A stretch of 22,384 nucleotides of DNA from positions 1 to 22,384 of the forward strand of contig JBHORA010000221.1 in NCBI GenBank assembly GCA_042408535.1, written 5' to 3'. The notes beneath the pieces were generated by a model. That model did no database searches and had not been told where the DNA came from. It was given only the letters and a program-made list of their open reading frames with translations. Within the stretch, counting starts at the first letter, position 1, and each line of letters opens with the position of its first letter. Source of the DNA: BPIH01 sp042408535 (GTDB taxonomy: Bacteria; Chloroflexota; Limnocylindria; Limnocylindrales; CSP1-4). Made by a program: the position numbers and the translations under genes. Of this stretch, positions 1 to 7,583 are shown one piece after another.

Positions 1-486
1 GAAACCGACCTCTTCGGCGAGCAGGCCGTTCTCTGCGGCGGGACGGCCGCCCTCGTGAAGGCCGGCTTCGAGACCCTCGTCGAGGCCGGCTACCAGCCCG
101 AGCTCGCCTACTTCGAGGTCCTCCACGAGCTGAAGCTCATCGTCGACCTCATGTACCGGGGCGGGCTGAATTTCATGCGTTTCTCGGTCTCCGACACGGC
201 CGAGTACGGCGATTACATCTCGGGACCGCGGGTCATCGACGATCACGTCCGGGCGACGATGAAGCAGATCCTGGCCGAGATCAGAGACGGCAGCTTCGCC
301 CGGCGCTGGATCGAGGAGAACGAGCGGGGCCGGCCAGAGTTCAACCGGCTCCGGGAGCGCGATCGCGACCACCTCATCGAGCGGATCGGGGCCGAGCTGC
401 GGGCCCAGATGCCGTTCATCGACCCGGTCGTCGTCACGGCCGGGCAGGCACAGGCCGCGGCGAGCGGCCGGGGAGGGACGCACTGA
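1..486 (+). CDS. ilvC: Ketol-acid reductoisomerase, C-terminal part (partial at window edge)
   Basis: This is the last 161 residues of a class I ketol-acid reductoisomerase, which isomerises and reduces acetolactate or acetohydroxybutyrate with NADPH in valine, leucine and isoleucine synthesis. The reading frame is already open at base 1, so the N-terminal Rossmann domain lies outside the window. The all-helical C-terminal domain is recognisable: ETDLFGEQ carries the first Asp and Glu metal ligands, FEVLHELKLIVDL carries the next two glutamates, and FSVSDTAEYGDY carries the substrate-binding serine. The end is a normal family C-terminus with a short Ala/Gly-rich tail. Its TGA overlaps the ATG of leuA, and the leuA ribosome binding site lies inside its last codons, so the two are probably translationally coupled. 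ilvB/ilvN would be expected upstream but cannot be seen. Confidence 0.95.
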   Translation, partial: ETDLFGEQAVLCGGTAALVKAGFETLVEAGYQPELAYFEVLHELKLIVDLMYRGGLNFMRFSVSDTAEYGDYISGPRVIDDHVRATMKQILAEIRDGSFARRWIEENERGRPEFNRLRERDRDHLIERIGAELRAQMPFIDPVVVTAGQAQAAASGRGGTH

Positions 487-2123
487 TGGCGACGTCAGTA
501 CCCCGCCCGAGCGGGCCCTTCGTGCCCGCCGGCACGGTTCGGATCTTCGACACGACCCTCCGGGACGGCGAGCAGGCGCCCGGTGCCGGTCTGACGGCGG
601 CCGAGAAGCTGGAGGTCGCCCGGGCCCTCGCCCGGCTCCGGGTCGACGTCATCGAGGCCGGCTTCCCGGCCGCCTCGCCCGGCGACTTCGAGGCCGTTCG
701 CCGGATCGCTCTCGAAACGAAGGGCGGCATCGCCGTCGCCGCCCTCGCCCGCTGCCGCGACGGCGACCCGCAGCGGGCGATCGAGGCGATCCGGGTCGCC
801 GAGCGGCCGCACCTCCATGTCTTCATCGCCACCTCCGACATCCACCTCAAGCACAAGCTCCGGATGACCCGCGAGCAGGCCCTCGCCGAGGCCGTCCGCT
901 GGGTCCGCTACGGCCGCCAGCAGCTCGGCCGGGACGCCGAGATCGAGTTCAGCGCCGAGGACGCGAGCCGGACCGACCCCGAGTTCCTCCTCCAGGTCTA
1001 CGAGGCCGTCGTCGAGGCTGGGGCTTCCACGGTGAACATCCCCGACACCGTCGGCTACGCCATCCCGGGCGAGTTCGCGAACCTCGTCCGGCGGGTCGTC
1101 GACCTCGTCGGTGACCAGGCGACGGTCTCGGTCCACTGCCACAACGACCTCGGTCTGGCGACGGCGAACACCCTCGCCGCCGTCCAGGCCGGCGCCCGGC
1201 AGGTCGAGGTGACGATCAACGGCCTCGGCGAGCGGGCTGGGAACGCCTCCCTCGAGGAGGTCGTCATGGCCCTCCGGACGCGGCCGACCCAGTTCCCGAA
1301 CCTCGCCCCCCGAGTCGTGACGGAGCAGATCACCGCCGCCTCGCGGCTCGTCTCCTACCTCACCGGCTTCCCGGTCCAGCCGAACAAGGCGATCGTCGGC
1401 GCCAACGCCTTCGCCCACGAGTCGGGGATCCACCAGGACGGGGTCATCAAGAATCCGCTCACCTACGAGATCATGACCCCCCAGTCCGTCGGCCTCGCCG
1501 GGAGCCAGCTGACGATCGGCAAGCTCTCGGGCCGGAAGGGCCTCCAGGCGAAGCTCCGGGAGCTCGGCCACGAGGTCGAGGGCGAGCGCCTCGAGGAGAT
1601 CTACCGCGCCGCCATCGCCCTGGCCGACACAAAGAAGGAGGTCACCGATGCCGACCTGCTCGCCCTCGTCGAGCAGTCGGCGGCGAAGGTCCCGGCCTCC
1701 GTCGAGCTCCTCGGCTGGAGCGTCACCTCGTCGAAGGGCGGCCGCTCGGTCGGGACCGTTTCCGTCCTCGTCAACGGCGAGGAACGCTCGGTCGAGGCGT
1801 CCGGGAACGGGCCGGTGAATGCCCTCTACGGAGCCATCGACGCTGCCGTCGAGCCGGCCCTCGGCTGGCACCCGATCCTGACCGAGTATGAGATCAAGGC
1901 CGTCTCGGCCGGCGAGGACGCGCAGGGCCAGGTCCTCGTCCGCTGCCGCCGCTCGACCGATACCGGCCCGGGAGCCCTCGTCGTCACCGGCCACGGCCTC
2001 TCGACGAACATCATCGAGGCTTCCCTCGAGGCGTATCTCGTTGCGCTGAACAAGCTCCATGGGGCGAGCACGGGCGCCTCGGCGGCCTTCGTCTCGCCGC
2101 GAACGGCCGAGGAGCTGCCGTGA
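486..2123 (+). CDS. leuA: 2-isopropylmalate synthase
   Basis: LeuA condenses acetyl-CoA with 2-oxoisovalerate, the committed step of leucine synthesis. The 545-residue length is normal for the bacterial enzyme. The catalytic TIM barrel begins with FDTTLRDGEQAPG (residues 21-33, catalytic Arg and metal-binding Asp). It includes the metal-binding HCHND (217-221), NGLGERAGNASLEE (245-258) and HESGIHQDGV (311-320). A linker follows, then the C-terminal allosteric LeuA dimer domain (about 405-525) with EASGNGPVNALY and STNIIEAS, which in characterised LeuA proteins binds leucine for feedback inhibition. The ATG at 486 is preceded by GGAGGG at 472-477 with 8 nt spacing and overlaps the ilvC stop. 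The TGA overlaps the GTG of leuB. Regulation is probably by leucine feedback on the protein; any attenuator would lie upstream of the window. Confidence 0.96.
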   Translation: MATSVPRPSGPFVPAGTVRIFDTTLRDGEQAPGAGLTAAEKLEVARALARLRVDVIEAGFPAASPGDFEAVRRIALETKGGIAVAALARCRDGDPQRAIEAIRVAERPHLHVFIATSDIHLKHKLRMTREQALAEAVRWVRYGRQQLGRDAEIEFSAEDASRTDPEFLLQVYEAVVEAGASTVNIPDTVGYAIPGEFANLVRRVVDLVGDQATVSVHCHNDLGLATANTLAAVQAGARQVEVTINGLGERAGNASLEEVVMALRTRPTQFPNLAPRVVTEQITAASRLVSYLTGFPVQPNKAIVGANAFAHESGIHQDGVIKNPLTYEIMTPQSVGLAGSQLTIGKLSGRKGLQAKLRELGHEVEGERLEEIYRAAIALADTKKEVTDADLLALVEQSAAKVPASVELLGWSVTSSKGGRSVGTVSVLVNGEERSVEASGNGPVNALYGAIDAAVEPALGWHPILTEYEIKAVSAGEDAQGQVLVRCRRSTDTGPGALVVTGHGLSTNIIEASLEAYLVALNKLHGASTGASAAFVSPRTAEELP

Positions 2124-3295
2124 CGACCGGCTCGGGCGCGACCGACGCGGCCTACCGGCTCGTCGCCATTCCCGGTGACGGCGTCGGTCCCGAGGTCCTC
2201 GCCGCCGGGCGGGCCGTTGTGGAGGCGGCCCTGGCCGCGGACGGGGCGCGGGTCGCCTGGACGGAGATCCTCGCCGGCGGGGCGGCGATCGACACCTACG
2301 GCGTCCCCCTCCGCGAGGAGGACCTCGCCCTCGCCCACGACGCCGACGCCGTCTACCTCGGTGCCGTTGGGGGGCCAAAGTGGGACGATCCCGAGGCCGC
2401 CGTGCGGCCCGAGCAGGCCCTCTTCGCCCTCCGGGGCGGGCTCGAGCTCTTCGCCAACCTCCGGCCGGTAGCCGTCCAGCCCGCCCTCGTCCCGAGCGCG
2501 CCGGTCCGGGCCGACCTCCTCGAAGGCGTCGACCTGCTCATCGTCCGCGAGCTGACCTCGGGTCTCTATTTCGGTCGACCGTCCGAAGAGCGGCGGACGC
2601 CCGAAGGCCGGGTCGCCGTGGACACCCTCTGGTACACCGAGGAAGAGATCGCTCGCGTCGTCCGGCTCGCCTTCGTGTTCGCCCGAGGGCGCCGCCGCCA
2701 CCTGACGAGCGTCGACAAGGCAAACGTTCTCGCCACCTCGCGGCTCTGGCGGAAGGTCGTCGAGGAGATCGCCCCCGACTTCCCCGACGTTCGGTACGAG
2801 CACCGCCTCGTCGACGCCTGCGCGATGCAGCTCATCCGCCGGCCGGCCGACTTCGACGTCCTCGTCACCGAGAATCTCTTCGGCGACATCCTCTCCGACG
2901 AGGCGAGCGTCCTCGCAGGGTCGCTCGGCATGCTCCCATCGGCGTCCCTCGGGGAACGGCGGACAGCGCACGGGATCTTCGGCCTCTACGAGCCGATCCA
3001 TGGCTCGGCTCCCGACATCGCCGGCCGCGACGTCGCCAACCCGATCGGGACGATCCTCTCGGGGGCGATGCTCTGTCGCTGGTCGCTCGGTCGGGAGGCG
3101 GCGGCCGCGGCCGTCGAGCGGGCCGTCGCCCGGGCGATCGCCGATGGGTTTCGGACGCCGGACATCATGCCGGCCGACCCGGCCCGAGCCGAGGGTTGTC
3201 GACTCGTCGGAACGAAGGAGATGACGGCCGCCATCATCGATCGGATCGCGATTCTCCGGCCGGCGCCGGCATCGCCGGTGGCCGGCCGAAGCTGA
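2120..3295 (+). CDS. leuB: 3-isopropylmalate dehydrogenase
   Basis: LeuB oxidatively decarboxylates 3-isopropylmalate with NAD in the cytoplasm, the third leucine-specific step. The 391-residue chain is slightly longer than the usual 350-370. Visible family motifs are GDGVGPEV near residue 20, the Arg-containing LRGGLELFANLRP, RELTSGLYFG, TSVDKANVLATSRLW, the metal-binding run FDVLVTENLFGDILSDEAS, and GLYEPIHGSAPDIAG with the adenine-binding loop. The GTG start at 2120 overlaps the leuA stop (GTGA) and has GAGGAG at 2109-2114, 5 nt upstream. leuC and leuD, the isomerase subunits needed between LeuA and LeuB, are not in the window. The last 20 residues are Pro/Ala-rich and lie outside the conserved fold. 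Confidence 0.95.
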   Translation: MTTGSGATDAAYRLVAIPGDGVGPEVLAAGRAVVEAALAADGARVAWTEILAGGAAIDTYGVPLREEDLALAHDADAVYLGAVGGPKWDDPEAAVRPEQALFALRGGLELFANLRPVAVQPALVPSAPVRADLLEGVDLLIVRELTSGLYFGRPSEERRTPEGRVAVDTLWYTEEEIARVVRLAFVFARGRRRHLTSVDKANVLATSRLWRKVVEEIAPDFPDVRYEHRLVDACAMQLIRRPADFDVLVTENLFGDILSDEASVLAGSLGMLPSASLGERRTAHGIFGLYEPIHGSAPDIAGRDVANPIGTILSGAMLCRWSLGREAAAAAVERAVARAIADGFRTPDIMPADPARAEGCRLVGTKEMTAAIIDRIAILRPAPASPVAGRS

Positions 3296-3382
3296 CCCCG
3301 CGTCCCCGGTGGCGATCGAGGTGGCGACCGGCGGATGCGGACCGATCGACGGAACCGCCGCCTCCTTCGAAGGACCGCAGTC

Positions 3383-5146
3383 ATGACGAACCGAACGACT
3401 GACCCCTCGGGATCGCCCCCGGCGGGCTCTCCGGCTCCCCAGCCGGTCATCCTCTACGACACGACCCTCCGCGACGGGACGCAGGGCGAGAACATCACCC
3501 TCTCCCTCGCCGACAAGCTCCGAATCGCCCGCCTCCTCGACGAGTACGGAATGCCGTACATCGAGGGCGGCTGGCCCGGCTCGAATCCAAAGGACATCGA
3601 GTTCTTCCGGGCCGCTCGCCGGGTGCGCTGGGCGAACGCGAAGCTCGCCGCCTTCGGTTCGACCCGCCATCGGGCGAACCGTCCCGAGCGGGACCCAAAC
3701 CTTCGCGAGCTCGCCGCGGCCGAGACGCCGGTGGTGACGATCTTCGGCAAGAGCTGGCTCCTCCACGTCACCGAGGTCCTCGGGGCGACGCCCTCCGAGA
3801 ACCTCGATATGGTCGCCGAGTCGGTCGCCTTCCTCGTCGAGCGCGGTCGCGAGGTCGTCTACGACGCCGAGCACTACTTCGACGGCTACCGGGCCGACCC
3901 GGCCTACGCCTTGGCGACTCTGCGGGCCGCCCGGGAGGCCGGAGCCCGGACCCTCGTCCTCTGCGACACGAACGGTGGAACGCTCACCTCGGACCTCGTT
4001 CGGATCTTCACCGCGACGAGAGCCGCCCTCGAAGCCGACCCTGGCGCCCCGCCGGTGGTCTGGGGCATCCACACCCACAACGACGCCGAACTCGCCGTCG
4101 CCAACTCCCTGGCGGCCGTCGAGGCCGGCGCCCGCCACGTCCAGGCGACGATCAACGGCTACGGCGAGCGGTGCGGGAACGCGAACATGGTGAGTGTCCT
4201 CGCCAACCTCGCCCTCAAGACCGACCTCCCCCTCCTCCCGGCCGGTGGCGGCCCCCTGGCCGAGCTCACCCGCCTCGCTCGGACGGTCGCCGAGATCGCG
4301 AACGTCGTCCCAAACGACTACCAGCCCTACGTCGGTCGCTCGGCGTTCGCCCATAAGGGGGGCGTCCACGGGGCCGCGGTGGCGAAGGTGGAGCGGAGCT
4401 ATCAGCACATCGATCCGGCCCTCGTCGGGAACGAGGGCCGCCTCGTCGTCTCCGAGCTCGGCGGCAAGGCGAACACGCGGATCCGGGCCGAGCAGCTCGG
4501 ACACCGCCTCGACGGAGTCGTCGATCCGAAGGTCCTGAGCCAGCTCATCAAGCGGCTCGAGGCGGACGGGCTCGCCTTCGAGGGTGCCGAGGCGTCCTTC
4601 GAGCTCCTCATCCACCGCCACGAGCCTGGCTACGCGGCCCCCTTCCGGATCGTCGACTACACCGTCCTCGTCGAGCAGCGGGAGGGCCGGGAGCTCCTCG
4701 CCGAGGCGACGGTGAAGGTCGAGGTGGACGGCGAGGTCTTCCATACCGCGGCGGACGGCAACGGCCCGGTGAACGCCCTCGACGCGGCCCTGCGAAAGGC
4801 GCTCCGAGCCTTCTATCCGGAGCTCGACCGGGTCCACCTCATCGACTACAAGGTCCGGATCCTCGACGGGGAGCGGGCGACGGCGGCGAAAACGCGGGTC
4901 ATCATCGAGTCGACCGATGGGGTCCGCCAGTGGTCGACGATGGGCTCGGACACGAACATCATCGCCGCCTCGGCGACGGCCCTCGCCGATTCCCTCGAGT
5001 ACGCCGTCTGGAAGGCGAACGCCGCCCCGCGGCGGCGCGACGAGCGGGCCGTCGCAGCGGCGCCATCGACGGCTGGCGGCGATCCCGAGGGCGCCACGGG
5101 CCCCAACGTCGTCGCGGCACGAAGCAGAGAGGAGCGCGAACGATGA
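3383..5146 (+). CDS. cimA: (R)-citramalate synthase
   Basis: CimA condenses pyruvate with acetyl-CoA to give citramalate, which LeuCD and LeuB convert to 2-oxobutyrate, giving threonine-independent isoleucine synthesis. The 587-residue protein has the DRE-TIM barrel motifs YDTTLRDGTQGENI (25-38), EGGWPGSNPKD (61-71), the metal-binding HTHND (230-234), GYGERCGNANM and FAHKGGVHGAAV. The wording of these motifs matches the long CimA subfamily described from Geobacter-type bacteria rather than LeuA or homocitrate synthase. A LeuA-type regulatory domain occupies about 420-545, with ADGNGPVNALDAAL and GSDTNIIAASATAL. I chose the ATG at 3383 because GAAGGA at 3369-3374 sits 8 nt before it; an upstream in-frame ATG at 3335 has no such site and would add 16 unconserved residues. 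An 87-bp gap separates it from leuB. Its stop overlaps the ATG of the next gene. Confidence 0.93.
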   Translation: MTNRTTDPSGSPPAGSPAPQPVILYDTTLRDGTQGENITLSLADKLRIARLLDEYGMPYIEGGWPGSNPKDIEFFRAARRVRWANAKLAAFGSTRHRANRPERDPNLRELAAAETPVVTIFGKSWLLHVTEVLGATPSENLDMVAESVAFLVERGREVVYDAEHYFDGYRADPAYALATLRAAREAGARTLVLCDTNGGTLTSDLVRIFTATRAALEADPGAPPVVWGIHTHNDAELAVANSLAAVEAGARHVQATINGYGERCGNANMVSVLANLALKTDLPLLPAGGGPLAELTRLARTVAEIANVVPNDYQPYVGRSAFAHKGGVHGAAVAKVERSYQHIDPALVGNEGRLVVSELGGKANTRIRAEQLGHRLDGVVDPKVLSQLIKRLEADGLAFEGAEASFELLIHRHEPGYAAPFRIVDYTVLVEQREGRELLAEATVKVEVDGEVFHTAADGNGPVNALDAALRKALRAFYPELDRVHLIDYKVRILDGERATAAKTRVIIESTDGVRQWSTMGSDTNIIAASATALADSLEYAVWKANAAPRRRDERAVAAAPSTAGGDPEGATGPNVVAARSREERER

Positions 5147-5697
5147 GCAACGTCGCTGCCGCCGGGTCCGGTCCGAGCGCCGGCCCCGGCCCCACCCTCG
5201 AGCTCGCCCGGTGGACGGTCACCTCCGGCAGCAACATCCAGAGCCGGGGGGCCGTCGTCATCGCCGCCGGCGAGCACCAATGGGAGGCGTCGGCCGAGGG
5301 AAACGGCCCCATCGACGCCCTCTACCGCGCCGTCGATGCCGCCCTCGCCGGGGTCCTGAACGGCCACCCGCGCCTCCTCGCCTTCGACATCCATGCCCTC
5401 ACCGGGGGGACGGATGCCGAGGGTGAGGTCCGGGTCCGGGTCGCGCCGCCGGCCGAGGCGGGCGGCCTGCGGGCCTTGGGCGAGTACGAGGGTCGGGCCC
5501 GCTCGACGAACATCGTCGCCGCCTCCATCGTCGCCTACATCGAGGCCCTGAACCAGATCCTTGCCGAGGCCCACTGGCAGGGGGCGGCGGAGTCGGCCGG
5601 TAACCGGCGCCGGGCGCGCCATCCCCGGGCCGGACGACGGGCCGAGCTCGACGAGGCGGCGGGTCGGATCGACACGACGGAGTGGTTCAACCGTTGA
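5143..5697 (+). CDS. Stand-alone LeuA-type allosteric (dimerisation) domain protein
   Basis: The 184-residue protein consists of little more than the regulatory domain that normally ends LeuA and CimA, with no TIM barrel. Between about residues 23 and 145 it shows WTVTSGSNIQSRG, EGNGPIDALYRAVDAAL and RSTNIVAASIVAYIEALN, which line up with the corresponding parts of the two enzymes encoded just upstream. A basic, Arg-rich tail of about 40 residues follows. The ATG at 5143 overlaps the cimA stop (ATGA) and is preceded by AGAGGAG at 5128-5134, so it is clearly a separately translated, coupled gene. In the full-length enzymes this fold binds the end-product amino acid and mediates dimer contacts. 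A role as a regulatory partner of CimA or LeuA is therefore an inference from fold and position. It could also have become an independent amino-acid sensor. Confidence 0.85.
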   Translation: MSNVAAAGSGPSAGPGPTLELARWTVTSGSNIQSRGAVVIAAGEHQWEASAEGNGPIDALYRAVDAALAGVLNGHPRLLAFDIHALTGGTDAEGEVRVRVAPPAEAGGLRALGEYEGRARSTNIVAASIVAYIEALNQILAEAHWQGAAESAGNRRRARHPRAGRRAELDEAAGRIDTTEWFNR

Positions 5698-5700
5698 CCG

Positions 5701-5825
5701 CGGCTCCTGTGGGCCGAACGCGGCTCCCCGGGGGCCGAACGCGGCTCCCTGTGGGCCGAACGCTGCTCCCCGGGGGCCGAACGCTGCTCCCCGGGGGCCG
5801 AACGCTGCTCCACGGGGCCCGCACG
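5701..5825. repeat. Tandem repeat, 21-bp unit, six copies
   Basis: Six head-to-tail units occupy almost the whole gap between the leuA-domain gene and the pheA promoter. The first unit is 20 bp, the other five are 21 bp, and each contains GGGCCGAACG or a one- or two-base variant. Units alternate between CGGCTCC and CTGCTCC at their left ends, and the last unit is the most diverged. The CCCCGGGGG core of several units is self-complementary. No function is evident. The array begins immediately after the upstream stop codon. Confidence 0.9.
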
Positions 5826-5861
5826 GGCCGGATCGGCCCGACGATGACCGACGGGACGCCG

Positions 5862-5867
5862 TAGACT
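5862..5867 (+). promoter_or_regulatory. Putative -10 box of pheA (TAGACT), leaderless type
   Basis: TAGACT lies 10 nt before the pheA ATG and no Shine-Dalgarno-like sequence lies between them. A transcript starting at the usual distance from this box would begin at or within a few bases of the start codon. No convincing -35 element is visible. Confidence 0.5.
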
Positions 5868-5877
5868 CGTCGCCGCC

Positions 5878-7209
5878 ATGTACGGCGGATCCGACCCCAC
5901 TCGCATCGCCGCCGCCGAGCGTACCCTGCCGCCCTCGACGGGAGCGTCGGCCGGCGGCACCCGAGCGGTCGTCGGCGACCCAAGGGGCGCGCTCTGGTCT
6001 GGCCGATCGCCTGAGGAGGCGAGTCGCCCGCCGGGCCCGGTCGCCTTCGCCGGCGAGCCGGGTGCCTTCGCCGAGGACGCCCTCCTCGCCTTCTTCGGGC
6101 ACGTCGAGCGGGTGGCATTGCCGACCTTTCGGAGCGTCTTCGCGGCCGTGACCGCGGGCGAGGCCGCCGCCGGCGTCCTGCCGATCGAGAACCTCGTCAA
6201 CGGGACCGTCAGGGAGAACTACGACCTCCTCCTCGAGCACGATCTCGTCATCGGCGGCGAGGTCGTCGTGCCGGTCCGCCTCTGTCTCGCCGCCCTACCG
6301 GGGGAGCGCCTCGAGGGGATCGAGCGGGTCTACTCCCACCTCCAGGCCATCGGCCAGGCCGAGCGCTTCCTCCGGAGCCGGCCCTGGCAGCTTCTGACGA
6401 CGTACAACACGGCCGGGGCCGGGCGCCTCATTGCCGAGCGCGGGGAGCGGGGCGCGGCCGCTGTCCTCTCCCCCCGGGCGGCCAGTCTCTTCGGTCTCGA
6501 GGTCCTCGTCCCCGATGTCGCCGACGTCCCGGACAACCGGACCCGCTTCCTCGTCGTGGCCCGGCCCGACGACGGGGCCTGCCCAGCCTGGCTCGCTGCG
6601 CGGGCCGAGCAGGTCGCGGCGGTGCGGGGTCGGGCGAGTGCGTCGGGTGCCGCTCCGGCCGGTGTCGGTGTCACGCCGGCAGGCGCGGGGGTCGCCCCGC
6701 CTGTCGCGGAGGTCCCTCCGGCCGATGTCCGTGCCGCACCGGCGGGTCCGGCCACCGCTCCAGCCGGCCCGGCCACCACTGCTGCCGGCCCGGTCACCGC
6801 CGCGGTCGGCCCCGCCACCGCCCGGGTCGGACCGGTCACCACTCCGGTCGGCCCGGTCACCACTCCGGTCGGCCCGGTCACCACTCCGGCCGGCTCGCGC
6901 GCCGCCGGCCCGGACCCGGGTGAGGCAGCCCCCGGACCCGTCCCGATGCGGACGACCCTCGTCCTCGCCGTCGAGAACGTCCCGGGAGCCCTCCTCCGGG
7001 TCCTCGCCGTCTTCGCCGAGCGGGGCCTCAACATGAGCAAGCTCGAGTCGCGGCCGTCCCGGGAGCGGGCGTGGGAGTACGTCTTCTGGGTCGATCTCGA
7101 CGGTGCCCTCCACGCCGATGAACCCGAGGGCGCCGACACCCTCGCCGCCCTCCACCGGGTGACGACGATGTGCCGGATCCTCGGCGTCTATCCCTCGGGC
7201 GAGGCCTGA
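5878..7209 (+). CDS. pheA: Prephenate dehydratase with ACT domain and long repetitive linker
   Basis: The enzyme converts prephenate to phenylpyruvate in phenylalanine synthesis. The catalytic domain (about 54-228) has VAFAGEPGAFAEDALLAFFG, the LPIENLVNGTV loop (101-111) and the diagnostic DNRTRFLVV (219-227). A C-terminal ACT domain (about 357-440) has ENVPGALLRVLAVFAERGLN and the phenylalanine-binding ESRP motif (390-393), so feedback inhibition by phenylalanine is expected. Two features are unusual. There is an N-terminal extension of about 50 residues, and a roughly 105-residue Ala/Pro/Gly/Thr/Val linker (252-356) separates the two domains, whereas the family normally joins them almost directly. 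The 443-residue total compares with a usual 270-300. The ATG at 5878 is the only well-placed start and follows a TAGACT box, suggesting leaderless translation. There is no chorismate mutase domain. Confidence 0.92.
   Translation: MYGGSDPTRIAAAERTLPPSTGASAGGTRAVVGDPRGALWSGRSPEEASRPPGPVAFAGEPGAFAEDALLAFFGHVERVALPTFRSVFAAVTAGEAAAGVLPIENLVNGTVRENYDLLLEHDLVIGGEVVVPVRLCLAALPGERLEGIERVYSHLQAIGQAERFLRSRPWQLLTTYNTAGAGRLIAERGERGAAAVLSPRAASLFGLEVLVPDVADVPDNRTRFLVVARPDDGACPAWLAARAEQVAAVRGRASASGAAPAGVGVTPAGAGVAPPVAEVPPADVRAAPAGPATAPAGPATTAAGPVTAAVGPATARVGPVTTPVGPVTTPVGPVTTPAGSRAAGPDPGEAAPGPVPMRTTLVLAVENVPGALLRVLAVFAERGLNMSKLESRPSRERAWEYVFWVDLDGALHADEPEGADTLAALHRVTTMCRILGVYPSGEA
6736..6882 (+). repeat. In-frame 21-bp repeat in pheA (seven heptapeptide units)
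   Basis: Seven consecutive seven-residue units, from APAGPAT to TPVGPVT, encode residues 287-335 of the PheA linker. The pattern is x-x-x-G-P-(A/V)-T. The last two complete units are nearly identical at the DNA level, while earlier units are more diverged, suggesting expansion toward the 3' end. Because the unit is 21 bp, copy-number changes keep the frame. Confidence 0.85.
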
Positions 7210-7373
7210 TCGCTCGCCGCAACAGCCTCTGGGGCCGACACCTTGCCGCCTGTCACGGATCGCTCGCCTCGAACGATCGCTCGTATCGTCCCCGGCTGGC
7301 AGCCGCCCCCGACCGGAGAAGCCTGTGCCCCCGCATTCGCGTCGTCAACCTTGGGGACATCCGGGATGACCGC

Positions 7374-7583
7374 GCCCAGCGGTTGTCCGCCTACGCGCCT
7401 GACCTGCCGGGCTGCGTGGCCGCGGGCAGAACGAGAACAGAGACCGAGCGCTTGATCCGGGAGGCCATCGCCTTGCATCTGGAAGGGTTGCGGGCCGAGA
7501 ACGCGCCCATCCCGGAGCCGTCCGCGTGGGCAGAAGCGAGCTCCAGCCCGACGGTACGCTCCGGTTTAACTGGCGAAGTGTGA
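7374..7583 (+). pseudogene. HicB-like antitoxin fragment, N-terminus missing
   Basis: The frame reads LSAYAPDLPGCVAAGRTRTE, then IREAIALHLEGLRAENAPIPEPS, which is the characteristic core and C-terminus of HicB-family proteins (partially degenerate RNase H-like fold, antitoxin of HicA). The expected first 10-15 residues, an initial strand after the start Met, are absent. The upstream sequence in this frame is unlike any HicB and no suitable start codon with a ribosome binding site is visible. No HicA toxin gene is adjacent. Homology ends around base 7535, where a different frame takes over with another truncated gene. I read it as a remnant rather than a working gene. A non-canonical short HicB-like protein cannot be excluded. 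Confidence 0.6.

Noticed and set aside
1826..4837. Minus-strand open frame of about 1000 codons opposite leuA, leuB and cimA
   Set aside because: It spans the antisense of three unmistakable biosynthetic genes and is low-complexity Arg/Gly/Glu sequence, as expected for antisense frames in this GC-rich DNA.
5561..6151. Plus-strand frame through the 21-bp array encoding GPNAAPR-type heptads
   Set aside because: The 21-bp unit is open in several frames on both strands. This one overlaps the ends of two real genes out of frame and has no ribosome binding site or conserved domain.
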